Source: Pseudoalteromonas shioyasakiensis (GTDB taxonomy: Bacteria > Pseudomonadota > Gammaproteobacteria > Enterobacterales > Alteromonadaceae). From it: a stretch of 64,000 nt of DNA. Position numbers and translations under genes: made by a program. The notes under the pieces are model-generated. The model did not search any database and was not told the origin of the DNA. It saw only the letters and a program-made list of their open reading frames with translations. Below are positions 19,388 to 29,445 of this stretch, piece after piece (position 1 is the first letter of the stretch; the number at the start of each line of letters is the position of its first letter). The stretch spans positions 835,441 through 899,440 of the forward strand of contig NZ_CP077771.1 in NCBI RefSeq assembly GCF_019134595.1, given 5' to 3'.

Positions 19388-20983
19388 ATGTCAAAAACTA
19401 TAAACTCTCACAACACCCATGAGGGTGGTAATAATGGGTTGTTTAACCGATTTTTAGCCACTGTTGAATTTTTGGGTAATATGCTCCCTCACCCTATCAC
19501 TTTATTTGCAATGTTCTGCGTTGCCATTATAGTTTTTAGCGGCATTGCCGATTGGTATGGTTTAAGTGCTATCGACCCACGCCCAGAAGGTGCTGCTGGT
19601 CGCGATCCTGATGGTGTTATTGAAGTTGTCAGCCTACTTAGCGCCGAAGGCCTGCAGCGTATCGTCACTGGCCTTGTTACTAACTTCACGAGCTTTGCAC
19701 CACTTGGCACGGTACTGGTTGCTTTATTAGGTGTGAGTGTTGCAGAGCACTCTGGTTTACTCTCTGCTGCTATGCGCGGCATGGTAATGGGCGCATCTAA
19801 GCGTCTAGTTACTTTTATGGTAGTGTTTGCTGCGATTCTATCAAATACGGCATCAGAACTTGGCTACGTTGTACTAATTCCATTAGCAGCCATGATATTC
19901 CACAGCCTTGGTCGTCACCCTCTTGCCGGTCTTGCTGCGGCATTTGCCGGCGTTTCAGGTGGTTACAGTGCCAACTTATTACTCGGCACCATTGACCCGC
20001 TACTTGCAGGTATCACTACACCTGCTGCACAAATGATTGATCCGAACTACCAAGTTGGCGCTGAAGCAAACTGGTATTTCATGATGATTTCGGTATTTTT
20101 AATTGCCACTCTAGGTACTTTGGTTACTGAAAAAATCGTTGAACCACGTCTTGGTAAGTACAACCCTGAAGAAGCAAGCAATGATTTGCCAAAGAACGAC
20201 ATTGCCGGTCTAACCGATAAAGAAAAGTCAGGTCTTAAGTGGGCGGGCGTTTCTCTGTTAGTGGTTTCATTATTACTTGCTTGGACAATTGTTCCTGAAG
20301 ACGGCATTTTGCGTAACCCAGAAACAGGCCTTGTTGCACACTCGCCATTTTTAAAAGGCATTGTGGTATTTATCTTTGTTACTTTCGGTATTCCAGGCTT
20401 TGTTTACGGCCGTGTCGTAGGCACCATGAAAAACGATAAAGATGTCATCGATGCCATGAGTAAAAGCATGAGCTCGATGGGGATGTATATTGTGCTGGTT
20501 TTCTTTGCAGCACAGTTCGTTGCCTTTTTTAAATGGACCAACCTAGGTACGATTTTAGCCATTAACGGTGCTGCTCTGTTACAAGCATTAAACCTAACAG
20601 GCCCAGAAGTTTTCGTGCTATTCATTTTAATGTGTGCATTAGTAAACTTAAGCTTAGGCTCTTCATCAGCGCAATGGGCTGTAACTGCACCTATCTTCGT
20701 ACCAATGTTAATGCTAATAGGCTACGCGCCAGAAACTATTCAAGCGGCGTATCGAATTGGTGACTCGGTTACTAACCTTATCACCCCAATGATGAGTTAC
20801 TTTGGCTTGATACTGGCTGTTGCCACTAAGTATAAGAAAGACATGGGTATTGGTACATTGGTTGCGACCATGCTTCCTTACAGCATGATTTTCTTTGTTG
20901 GTTGGGTCGCGTTATTCTACTTATGGGTGTTTGTACTGGGCTTCCCTGTTGGCCCTGAATCACCAATTTATTATCAGCCTTAA
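19388..20983 (+). CDS. abgT: AbgT-family transporter
   Basis: 531 residues with about a dozen hydrophobic segments and the AbgT/MtrF pattern: LFNRFLATVEFLGNMLPHPITLFAMF at the N-terminus, GLVTNFTSFAPLGTVLVALLGVSVAEHSGL, LSNTASELGYVVLIPLAAMIF, GTIDPLLAGITTPAAQ and SSSAQWAVTAPIFVPMLMLIGY. E. coli AbgT imports p-aminobenzoyl-glutamate; other members export sulfonamides by proton exchange. Substrate here is open. It is an inner-membrane protein. No abgA/abgB hydrolase genes are adjacent, so folate-fragment salvage is not supported by context. Confidence 0.9.
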   Translation: MSKTINSHNTHEGGNNGLFNRFLATVEFLGNMLPHPITLFAMFCVAIIVFSGIADWYGLSAIDPRPEGAAGRDPDGVIEVVSLLSAEGLQRIVTGLVTNFTSFAPLGTVLVALLGVSVAEHSGLLSAAMRGMVMGASKRLVTFMVVFAAILSNTASELGYVVLIPLAAMIFHSLGRHPLAGLAAAFAGVSGGYSANLLLGTIDPLLAGITTPAAQMIDPNYQVGAEANWYFMMISVFLIATLGTLVTEKIVEPRLGKYNPEEASNDLPKNDIAGLTDKEKSGLKWAGVSLLVVSLLLAWTIVPEDGILRNPETGLVAHSPFLKGIVVFIFVTFGIPGFVYGRVVGTMKNDKDVIDAMSKSMSSMGMYIVLVFFAAQFVAFFKWTNLGTILAINGAALLQALNLTGPEVFVLFILMCALVNLSLGSSSAQWAVTAPIFVPMLMLIGYAPETIQAAYRIGDSVTNLITPMMSYFGLILAVATKYKKDMGIGTLVATMLPYSMIFFVGWVALFYLWVFVLGFPVGPESPIYYQP

Positions 20984-20990
20984 CCTATTT

Positions 20991-21155
20991 TATACCAATT
21001 CGCTTAATTAAGTGATCTATTTTGAGGCAATAAAACCTCGTTGATAGCAAGGCAAAAATTTCGTTATTTAGTTGTTCTAAATCAGAAATTTTTAACGCAG
21101 ATAGCGACAGGTTTAATCCCTCAAAATGATTAAGTATTATTGCGGATTGGTATTA
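20991..21155. repeat. 165-bp imperfect palindromic intergenic repeat
   Basis: The left end TATACCAATTCGC and right end GCGGATTGGTATTA are inverted copies, and the inner parts also pair (TTTTGAGG with CCTCAAAA, GATAGCAAGG region with CAGATAGCGAC, AAAATTTCG with GAAATTTTT) down to a centre near 21070-21085. The whole element can fold into one long stem. This is the form of the dispersed intergenic repeats common in Pseudoalteromonas and relatives. It lies just past the abgT stop, before the terminator. Confidence 0.7.
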
Positions 21156-21165
21156 CAAAAGATGT

Positions 21166-21193
21166 AAAAAGCCAAGCGAATGCTTGGCTTTTT
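21166..21193. terminator. bidirectional rho-independent terminator between abgT and the giant surface gene
   Basis: GCCAAGC (21171-21177) and GCTTGGC (21182-21188) pair around GAAT, flanked by A5 on the left and T5 on the right. This works for both converging genes, six bases before the end of the giant gene. Confidence 0.88.
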
Positions 21194-21198
21194 GCTTG

Positions 21199-24100
21199 TT
21201 AACGGCGAGCCCGATACTGATAGCATCTAATAAACGCTAGCAGTAACAACAATGAGATTAAGCTCAGAGGTAGCGCTCCCCCACTTGTTTTATGCTCAAC
21301 AATCACTTTTTTATAGGCTTTAACAACCACATTAAACTGCCCTTGGGTTGTTCCGCCATCACCATCAGAGATAATAAAGGTTACTGTATCAGTGCCATCA
21401 AAACCGACATTTGGAGTATAGGTAAGTGTGCCGTCATCATTGATAACAACCACCCCATTATTAGCTGATGCAGAAATAATGGTGAAATCATTATTATCAT
21501 CATCAGTAACATTGCCTACTATGTCGATGTTAATTGGGTTTTGATCATCTGTTGTAACATCAATAATTGCACTCACTTGTGGTGCTGTGTTTTCAACAAC
21601 CTCAACAGTCACAGCTGCAAATGCTGAGCCGCCATTACCATCAGATACGCCATAGTTTATTGTGGCTGTACCTAGATGTTCAGCTTGTGGACTAAAGTGC
21701 AGTTCATTATTAACAATACTCACTTCACCAATATCAACAGTTGCCGATGTTAGAGTTAATAAATCGCCATCTGCATCTGTATCATTAGCTAAAACATCAA
21801 GGTATGCACTGATATTACGTTTCACCGTCATAACATCATCCATAGCTACTGGTTGGCTGTTATTCGTATCTAAAGTTGCGATACCGCTTGGATCTTCAAT
21901 TGCACGATTAACTTGGCCATCGGCATCATTTGGACCACCATCTTCAATCGTAAGTTGAACACACCAGTGACCTTCGGTAAGCCCTTGTGTGTACTGCGCA
22001 TCCTGTGGTGGTGGGCAGAATCCTTCAGCACCTTGTGCTGATGCAATACTATTACGACTATCGACTGCAAATTCAGTCCAGCCAGTAGGCATCAGTTTAC
22101 GATAAACAGCATTGCTCGGAATTGGACTAAACTGTGCTATCACTATGCTCACAGACTGACCCGCAACTGGAATTTCATTTACATTGAAATCAAATACGCC
22201 GCTGATGTAGTCAAACCCATCGTCAGCATTCGCACCTAAGCCGTTATGTCCATACTTCACTGCATCGTCTTCAGTAATAGCGGTGTTGCTACCAGAGGCT
22301 TTAAAAGCAACGTTACCTAAGCTAAAATGAAGTCCTGGTTCTGTCTCCATCAAGAAAAATTCGCTTTCGACCAGTTTCTCTTGAACAACATTAGTTGCTA
22401 GTGAGCTGGCATCTAGATAATCTGGAATACCGTCGTTATCGCTGTCGGCGTAACCCTCTTCATCATCATTGATCCCATCAAAGTCTGAATCAATAGCTGA
22501 TAACTCAGGTAATGAATCAAGCACTGTCAGTGAAAGCTTCACTGTGCCAGTCTTGTCACCATCATCAACAGTGACCATAAATTCATAAACACCTTCAGCG
22601 AGTATGCTTGGGTCAAAACTAAGTTGGTCATCAATTACATCTGCATCAATGATTGCTTCATCAGACACTTGCCAGTCAAATACATGGATATCGGCGAGGT
22701 TTGCATCTGTCACTAATGCACTGATAGTTACTTCACCGGCCTGTTTATCAATAAGACGCGTACCCACACCTTGCTGAGCTGCAAATAATTCTACGCTTGG
22801 CGCAACATTACCCTCTGCAATTGTTAGTGTATGTGAACCTAACGGACCCACAACTGCATTTTTAGGCTCTTGAAAATGCACAGTTAATGTTTCTGTGTTT
22901 TCTGGTAAGTCATCTTCAACAAGGTTAACTATCAATTGAGCTTCACGTTGACCTTGCTTAAAGGTAAATTCACCTTCAGATAAGTCATGGTCGTCTCCCA
23001 TAATTGCATCCCCCGAGACTGTAAATGGCACTACTACAGGGTAAGTTACTGCATCACCATTGAGAATCGCTTTAATGATGACGCTTGTTCCTTCAGTTGC
23101 AGTTTGATCTTTACTGAAATTAACTTGTGGGATTACATGGATCAATTGCGTTGCTGTAACTTGGTCACTCCCTTCACCGGCACTCCAGACAACGGTATGC
23201 GTGCCCGATGCGAAGAAGCCTTTAGAGCTTGCCGTAACTCGCACTGGATTACCTAGTGAATCCAATGCAACAGCCGTCCCCATATTCACTTTAGTGAACA
23301 GTCCTTCTGATGCAATCGTTTTATCTTCAGGTGCTGTGATAGTTATATCAGACACCGTTGATACCACTTTAACGATAAGTGTTACATCTATCACTTCACC
23401 ACTTGCATCTTTAATTTGATAAGTAATAGTTACATCTGCGTTTAAGCCAACAGGCGGTAAATATTCAAGCTTATTATCAACAATTCGAATACTACCAACA
23501 CTTGCAAGCGCTTTAACTAATGTCAGTGCATCACCATCAACATCAATGTCATTCGCTAACACATCAAGTACGACATACTCATTTAAGTCAGCATTAACCG
23601 TAAAGTTATCTGGTGTAGCAACAGGTGCATCATTAACTGGGTTCACTACAATAGTGACTGTTGCTAGCTCAGAGGTTAAAACACCATCAGAGACGCTATA
23701 ACTAAAGCTATCAGAGCCACTAAAATCTGCATTTGGTTGATACATAAAACGATTAGCATCCATCGTTAACGTACCATTGCTAACAGGTGTGACTAAGTTG
23801 AATGTCAGCTCGTCACCATTCTCATCAAAGTACCCGAGTGTAAAGGTGATGCTCTCGTCTTCATTGGTACTGAATTGCTCACCACTAGCCACAGGCGCAA
23901 CGTTAGCAATAATAACTGGGCTAGTAGCACCTGATGTAAAGGTCTCAGTATTACCGTTGCCATCAACATAGGTTACGACAACAGTAATCGTCGCACCGAT
24001 ATCAGCATCGGTTAGCATATACTCAGACAGTGTTGCGCCTGTAATTAACACCCCGTTGCGCATCCATTGGTAGGTAAATTCACCCAATCCATCTGCATCT

Positions 24101-27100
24101 TCAATGGTTGACTCAACACGCAAAGTTTCACCTTGTTTTGCCTCACCACTGATACTGATACCACCCGTTGCTTCATCGTTAACATCGGCCACTGTGATAA
24201 CAAAGGTTTGTGTATCAGTTAATCCTTCAGCATCAGTTACTAATAAGGTAACAACATGAGTGCCCACATCATCATTACTTGGTGTACCACTTAGCTCACC
24301 TGTGTCAGGGTTAAAGTCAAGCCAGCTTGGCAGTTCTGTAGCACTCAATTTATAGCTATCAGCACTGTCTACATCATTGACAACAAGTACATAGCTATAC
24401 GCTTCATCTTGTGTCGCTGAAGTGACTGGCGCTGACTCAATCAGTGGCGCATCATTTACAGCGAGTACAGTAATAGTCACTGATGCCGTATTTGACTCTG
24501 CACCTTCATTATCAACTACTGAGTAAGTAAAGCTATCAAAGCCGACGTAATTGCTAACTGGGGTATAAGTAACTGTACCATCTATATTATTGATAATGTT
24601 ACCAAATGCAGGTTCAGTAACAATCTTAACTGAGTCCTCGTCAATACTACCATCGACATCAGAATCATTGCCTGTCACATCGATGATAACGCTCTCATCT
24701 TCATCAATTTGTGTTGCATCATTATTTGCCAGCGGTGCATCATTCACAGCTGTTACTGTGATGAATACAGTTGCATTATTTGACCAAATACCCAAATCAT
24801 CTTTAACACGATAACTAAAGCTGTCTTCACCATTGCTATTAGCATTAGGCGTATAGCTGATCATGCCGTCAACAATTTGTGTACTACCATGTTCTGGCTC
24901 AGTAAAAACCTCAAGGCTTGATTTATTAAGCGAACCATCTACATCTAAGTCGTTACCCAGTACATTAATGCTATGAGCTGTATCTTCGAGCAATTGAGCA
25001 ACATCATTATTAGCCACTGGTGCATCATTCACACTATTCACGGTTAATTTCACTTCGGCGATATTTGAGATTAATGATTGGTCATCTTTCACGCTATAAG
25101 TAAAGCTATCGCTGCCAAAGAAATCAGCGTTTGGTTTATAACTGATGGTTCCTGATGCACTATTAATGCTGACTTTACCGTGTGCTGGTGCTTGGGTAAT
25201 AGTCACATTGTCAATTGTTAAATCGCTATCTACATCAAGGTCATTGTCTAAAATCGACAGCTCAATCGAGGCATCTTCATCAAGCTCAGCTACATCGTTT
25301 AATGCAATTGGCGCATCATTAACTTCACCTACTGTGACCATTACGCTGGCCTGATTAGACATGGCTCCAGATTCATCTGCCACACGATATGTAAATGTGT
25401 CACTGCCATTAAAGTCCGTGTTTGGGGTATAAAGAATACGCTTGTTTTGCACACTCGCCTTACCATTTTCTGGCGCTGTGACGACTTCTAAACTAGATAA
25501 ATCGAGTGAATCACCTTCATCTAAATCTGAATCGTTTAGTGCGACATCAATTTCAATTGCCATGTCTTCTTCAGTTATGGCCGTATCAATTTTAGCAAAT
25601 GGTGCATCATTAACCGGGTTGATGGTAATAGAAACAGTCGCAATAGCTGAGCGCCCATTTTCTAAATCATCGACGGTATAAGTGAAAGAATCAGAGCCAT
25701 TGACATTTTCATTCGGCGTATAGGTAATAACCCCATTCGCAGTATTTAAACTCGTTTTACCAAGCGTTGGTGCTGTTACTACGCGAACACTGGCAGGGTT
25801 TAAGTCATTATCAACATCTGAATCGTTCTCTAAAATATTAATAGCAACACTATTATCTTCATCAACGCTTGCTTTATCATCATGTACATCTGGCACATCA
25901 TTAACATTCACAACATTCAGGGTAAACTCCTGCTTTGCTTCCTCTTTACTTGCATCAGTGACAATAAGCGTAATGTTGTACGTACCTACATCATCATTCG
26001 TGGGTGTGCCGCTCAGGGTAAGTGTAGTATCATCAAAGGTTAACCAGCTTGGCATACCAAGAGCTGTATAAGAAAGACTATCATCAGCATCCACATCAGT
26101 TGCAGAAACGGTATAGCTGTACTGCTCATCTTCGGTTGCGGTTGTAATCGGCGTAGATGAAAATACAGGGGCATCGTTTACATTCTCAACGGTAATAGAA
26201 AACATTTGAGAATCAGACTCTTTTGCACTATCAGTAACCGTTAAACTTACCGTATGCGTGCCAACATCATCATTGCTTGGCGTACCAGACACTAAACCTG
26301 TCGCAGCATTTAAGCTTAACCAACTAGGAAGCGTCTTAGCTGAATAAGTCAGCGTATCGCCTTTGTCAACATCAGTTGCACTCAATGTATAGTTATAAAT
26401 GCTGTCCTCTGTCGCTGTTGTGATAGGTGTTGACGAAATAACAGGTGCATCATTTACATTCATTACCGTCAACGTAAACTTCTGAGTACTTGTTTCTTTC
26501 TTTGAATCAACAGCAAGCAAGGTAATCGCATGTTTCCCAACATTTTCGTTCGTGGGAGTACCACTTAAGATTTGGCTGACACTATTAAAGGTTAACCAAG
26601 AAGGCAGATTTAAACCTGAGTATGTGATCGAATCACCAGGATCAACATCTACTGCAGTAAACTTATAACTATAGAGCTCGCCCTCTGTTGCTGTTATGAC
26701 AGGGCTAGATGTGATAGTTGGTTTATCATTTACATTAGCAACATTAATCACAAAATCCTGCTTGTCAGATGCATTTAAAGAATCTGTTACAACCACTGCA
26801 ACCGCATGCGTGCCTAAATCATCATTTGTCGGCGTGCCTGATAAAACGCCAGATTTAGCATCCATTGTTAACCAACTAGGTAGACCAATTGCACTAAATG
26901 TAAGCGTATCACCCATATCGGCATCACTTGCCTTAACTGAATATAAATATTCAGTGTCTTCAGTTGCCCAAACCGGAGCTGAAGATGTTATCACAGGTGC
27001 CTCGTTCTTGCGGATTACATTTAAAGAATATTCTTGTTTAAGTTTTTCAACTCCATTTTCAGTTACATAAATCGTGATAGGGTAAGTGCCAATATCCAAT

Positions 27101-29361
27101 TGCTCTGGAAAACCTGTTATCGTTCTCGTTGTCGCATTATATCCGATCCAGTGAGGATAGGAGTCGCCGAAAGAAACCGTTATTATTATCTCATCATTTT
27201 CAGCATCGGTTACTATAATTTTATATGTATATGACTGACCAGCTTGCACAACTGTAACAGGTTCAGATTCAATGACGGGTAGATCATTAACCGGCGTAAT
27301 TGTGATACTAAACATTTGATTTGTTATTGGTTCGGCAGAGTCTTCTCCCCCATCAGCTAAGTCGAAATTAAAACTATCTGACGTAGTTTCACTACCATTA
27401 TGCTCATAATAAAGAATAGAATCATCTAGTGTTTGCTGGGTAAACGTTGAGTTTAATGCAAGTCCCTCACCTGAGTCTAAACTGCCATTATCATTGGCAT
27501 CTACAAACAAGCTGCCATTAGTAGGTACTGATTTAAGCGTAAATGTAAGCCCTGTACCAGAGTCATCAGGATCAGTTGCAGATAAATTCAAAGTAGAAAT
27601 TACTTTTGCTGCACCTTCATCAATTAAAAGGCCTTTATTAACACTAATAGACGGGGCTTTGTTAACTTTAACTACGTTATAAGTTAAAGTTACAGGCGAG
27701 GCGCTCTCAGTGCCATCAATCAGTTCGCTCGTGAATGTGAATTCACCTGTGTAGTTACTATCAAGAGTAAAGGTTAAGTTATCAATACTCGCATTTACAT
27801 CACTGACACTGCCCGAGATTGTTAATACACCTGAACTTGCATCAAAGTTATAAACTGCGCTTCCACTAGCACTACCTGAAAAGTCACCTGCATTAGTATC
27901 CGAAAGTGAAATGGTTAATAAAATACTATCGCTATCATTATCAGAAACTTTTACACCTTGAAGCGGGTTTCCTATTGATTCTCCTTGATTAATAGAATTA
28001 GATGAATCAGAGAATGATGTTGAAGTAAATTTTTTTACAGTGCCTAACGCAATTGAGCTACCGTCGGCATAAAAAACATAAGGTGTGTTTTGGCTATCAA
28101 GGGCTATACGGTTAAAGTCAGTGAACTTTTCGGTAAATCCCCTAGCTCCAACAAACTGCCAAGTGCTATTTTGATAAGTTACAACACTCCCTCTTGCTGG
28201 ATCAACTCCATAGTCTGTGGCAAATATAAAGGGAATGTCGTTTTCCCCCAATACAAAATCAGGATAAAATACTTCATTACCTGTGATATTCTCGTGAAGT
28301 GATGTCCAGCTTGTGCCATCAAATTTATAAAGTGTAAGCCCCTTTGTAAATCGGCTGTTCTCAGTTGGAGCACTCAATAAAACATTGTCTTTGCTGTCAA
28401 TTGCTATTGTCGTGTAGTTTGCATCGACATTTGAAATACCTGCTTCGCCTACATATCCCCAAGATAAGCCATTAAACGACATAACTGAAGCACCAGAGGA
28501 AGCTAGAGAAAAGTCTCTAAATGAAACGTAAGGAGTATTTGTGCTATCAAAAGCAAGATCAGTATAACCAACTTTTGAAGGTGAAAACCCTTCAACACCA
28601 ATCCCTACCCATTTAGCACCATTATATTTTTTTAAAACAGCTTTATTGCTGAAATTGCTATCGTTATAAACAATATGTAAGACACCATTATTATCAAATG
28701 CTAAATTAGAGAAAAAACCTAAGCCGCTCGATATAAGTGAACCTACATCATTCCAAGTACTCCCATCAAAACTCAACACTCTTAGCCTGCCAGAGTTACC
28801 TTCATCAGCAAAAGAAACGTACGGAGTATTATTACTATCAAAAATTAGATCTGTGTAATAAATGTTTCCATTTGCAATATTTTTATTTCCGACATACTCC
28901 CAATCTGTACCATTGAACTTCATGACACTGCCATTTTTCGTTGATGTATCAGCGAAAATTACCCAAGGCACATCGTTAGCATCAAGCCTAATTCTTGAAT
29001 GGATACCACTTTTAGATGACCCCGCGAATTTAGCACTGCCAACTAATTCCCAGGCACTAACGCTCAAGCTAGGCGCTTCATTCGATTTGGTTACATTAAG
29101 TGTTGAATTTTTTTGCACATTGTAATCTGACAACGAACGACCATTTTCTAATGTTTGACCATTAAAGGTGATGATCTGCCGAGCTTGCTCAATACTCGTC
29201 TGCTGCTCAACAAGGCCTTTTACCGTTTCAATGCTGTCGCTTGGCTCAACATCGAGTGTGAAGGTCTGAGTAGGTGCGATAATTGTAATCGGCATAGCCA
29301 ATATAGACATAGGCGCAATAAGCGCTATGAGGTATAGGTATTTAATAATTGTTGATAGCAT
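21199..29361 (-). CDS. giant secreted surface protein: ubiquitin-like domain, seven-repeat propeller, cadherin/VCBS modules, GlyGly-CTERM-like tail
   Basis: 2720 residues. Signal peptide 1-22 (cut near MSILA). Residues 23-93 are a ubiquitin-like domain (separate entry). About 104-447 are seven repeats of roughly 49 residues, each starting W..VG and ending in a motif like FDGT or FNGT, probably a seven-bladed propeller. Next come Ig/cadherin-like modules, about five dystroglycan-type cadherin repeats (GLPSWL...SGTP.NDDVGTH), about five VCBS-like repeats (NDAP...DVDGS...YTPN..F.G.DSFTY), a Calx-beta-like module (EGEFTFKQGQREAQLIV), a TSP3-type calcium motif (DSDNDGIPDYLD), a choice-of-anchor-U-like region and two more VCBS-like modules. 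The C-terminus (SGGALPLSLISLLLLLAFI, then a basic end) fits a GlyGly-CTERM rhombosortase signal. It looks like a type-II-secreted, calcium-stabilised surface adhesin or scaffold. Domain limits are by eye. Confidence 0.9.
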   Translation of the reverse strand: MLSTIIKYLYLIALIAPMSILAMPITIIAPTQTFTLDVEPSDSIETVKGLVEQQTSIEQARQIITFNGQTLENGRSLSDYNVQKNSTLNVTKSNEAPSLSVSAWELVGSAKFAGSSKSGIHSRIRLDANDVPWVIFADTSTKNGSVMKFNGTDWEYVGNKNIANGNIYYTDLIFDSNNTPYVSFADEGNSGRLRVLSFDGSTWNDVGSLISSGLGFFSNLAFDNNGVLHIVYNDSNFSNKAVLKKYNGAKWVGIGVEGFSPSKVGYTDLAFDSTNTPYVSFRDFSLASSGASVMSFNGLSWGYVGEAGISNVDANYTTIAIDSKDNVLLSAPTENSRFTKGLTLYKFDGTSWTSLHENITGNEVFYPDFVLGENDIPFIFATDYGVDPARGSVVTYQNSTWQFVGARGFTEKFTDFNRIALDSQNTPYVFYADGSSIALGTVKKFTSTSFSDSSNSINQGESIGNPLQGVKVSDNDSDSILLTISLSDTNAGDFSGSASGSAVYNFDASSGVLTISGSVSDVNASIDNLTFTLDSNYTGEFTFTSELIDGTESASPVTLTYNVVKVNKAPSISVNKGLLIDEGAAKVISTLNLSATDPDDSGTGLTFTLKSVPTNGSLFVDANDNGSLDSGEGLALNSTFTQQTLDDSILYYEHNGSETTSDSFNFDLADGGEDSAEPITNQMFSITITPVNDLPVIESEPVTVVQAGQSYTYKIIVTDAENDEIIITVSFGDSYPHWIGYNATTRTITGFPEQLDIGTYPITIYVTENGVEKLKQEYSLNVIRKNEAPVITSSAPVWATEDTEYLYSVKASDADMGDTLTFSAIGLPSWLTMDAKSGVLSGTPTNDDLGTHAVAVVVTDSLNASDKQDFVINVANVNDKPTITSSPVITATEGELYSYKFTAVDVDPGDSITYSGLNLPSWLTFNSVSQILSGTPTNENVGKHAITLLAVDSKKETSTQKFTLTVMNVNDAPVISSTPITTATEDSIYNYTLSATDVDKGDTLTYSAKTLPSWLSLNAATGLVSGTPSNDDVGTHTVSLTVTDSAKESDSQMFSITVENVNDAPVFSSTPITTATEDEQYSYTVSATDVDADDSLSYTALGMPSWLTFDDTTLTLSGTPTNDDVGTYNITLIVTDASKEEAKQEFTLNVVNVNDVPDVHDDKASVDEDNSVAINILENDSDVDNDLNPASVRVVTAPTLGKTSLNTANGVITYTPNENVNGSDSFTYTVDDLENGRSAIATVSITINPVNDAPFAKIDTAITEEDMAIEIDVALNDSDLDEGDSLDLSSLEVVTAPENGKASVQNKRILYTPNTDFNGSDTFTYRVADESGAMSNQASVMVTVGEVNDAPIALNDVAELDEDASIELSILDNDLDVDSDLTIDNVTITQAPAHGKVSINSASGTISYKPNADFFGSDSFTYSVKDDQSLISNIAEVKLTVNSVNDAPVANNDVAQLLEDTAHSINVLGNDLDVDGSLNKSSLEVFTEPEHGSTQIVDGMISYTPNANSNGEDSFSYRVKDDLGIWSNNATVFITVTAVNDAPLANNDATQIDEDESVIIDVTGNDSDVDGSIDEDSVKIVTEPAFGNIINNIDGTVTYTPVSNYVGFDSFTYSVVDNEGAESNTASVTITVLAVNDAPLIESAPVTSATQDEAYSYVLVVNDVDSADSYKLSATELPSWLDFNPDTGELSGTPSNDDVGTHVVTLLVTDAEGLTDTQTFVITVADVNDEATGGISISGEAKQGETLRVESTIEDADGLGEFTYQWMRNGVLITGATLSEYMLTDADIGATITVVVTYVDGNGNTETFTSGATSPVIIANVAPVASGEQFSTNEDESITFTLGYFDENGDELTFNLVTPVSNGTLTMDANRFMYQPNADFSGSDSFSYSVSDGVLTSELATVTIVVNPVNDAPVATPDNFTVNADLNEYVVLDVLANDIDVDGDALTLVKALASVGSIRIVDNKLEYLPPVGLNADVTITYQIKDASGEVIDVTLIVKVVSTVSDITITAPEDKTIASEGLFTKVNMGTAVALDSLGNPVRVTASSKGFFASGTHTVVWSAGEGSDQVTATQLIHVIPQVNFSKDQTATEGTSVIIKAILNGDAVTYPVVVPFTVSGDAIMGDDHDLSEGEFTFKQGQREAQLIVNLVEDDLPENTETLTVHFQEPKNAVVGPLGSHTLTIAEGNVAPSVELFAAQQGVGTRLIDKQAGEVTISALVTDANLADIHVFDWQVSDEAIIDADVIDDQLSFDPSILAEGVYEFMVTVDDGDKTGTVKLSLTVLDSLPELSAIDSDFDGINDDEEGYADSDNDGIPDYLDASSLATNVVQEKLVESEFFLMETEPGLHFSLGNVAFKASGSNTAITEDDAVKYGHNGLGANADDGFDYISGVFDFNVNEIPVAGQSVSIVIAQFSPIPSNAVYRKLMPTGWTEFAVDSRNSIASAQGAEGFCPPPQDAQYTQGLTEGHWCVQLTIEDGGPNDADGQVNRAIEDPSGIATLDTNNSQPVAMDDVMTVKRNISAYLDVLANDTDADGDLLTLTSATVDIGEVSIVNNELHFSPQAEHLGTATINYGVSDGNGGSAFAAVTVEVVENTAPQVSAIIDVTTDDQNPINIDIVGNVTDDDNNDFTIISASANNGVVVINDDGTLTYTPNVGFDGTDTVTFIISDGDGGTTQGQFNVVVKAYKKVIVEHKTSGGALPLSLISLLLLLAFIRCYQYRARR
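29083..29295 (-). other. ubiquitin-like domain at the mature N-terminus of the giant protein (residues 23-93)
   Basis: The segment contains TFTLDVEPSDSIETVK and GQTLENGRSLSDYNVQKNST, which follow ubiquitin almost residue by residue ([36 protein letters not shown]). A hand alignment to ubiquitin positions 12-69, from memory, gives 30 identities in 58 with no gap. Equivalents of Lys27 and Lys63 are kept (residues 48 and 84); Lys48, Ile44 and the C-terminal Gly-Gly are not. It starts exactly where the signal peptide should be removed, so it would be exposed at the N-terminus outside the cytoplasm. Confidence 0.88.
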
Positions 29362-29445
29362 GACGTCGTGTTCCTGTAAAAATTTTAAGCTGTGAGTAAT
29401 GTCATCAACAATGATTTACTCATGTTCTCAGCTATTCCTTGAGGT

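Noticed and set aside
23700..27000. CRISPR-like or tandem DNA repeats inside the giant gene
   Set aside because: The repetition is at protein level (cadherin/VCBS modules), spaced about 90-100 codons, and not identical in DNA.
21662..29337. Many plus-strand frames opposite the giant gene
   Set aside because: They are antisense shadows of the repeated protein with no ribosome sites or recognisable products.
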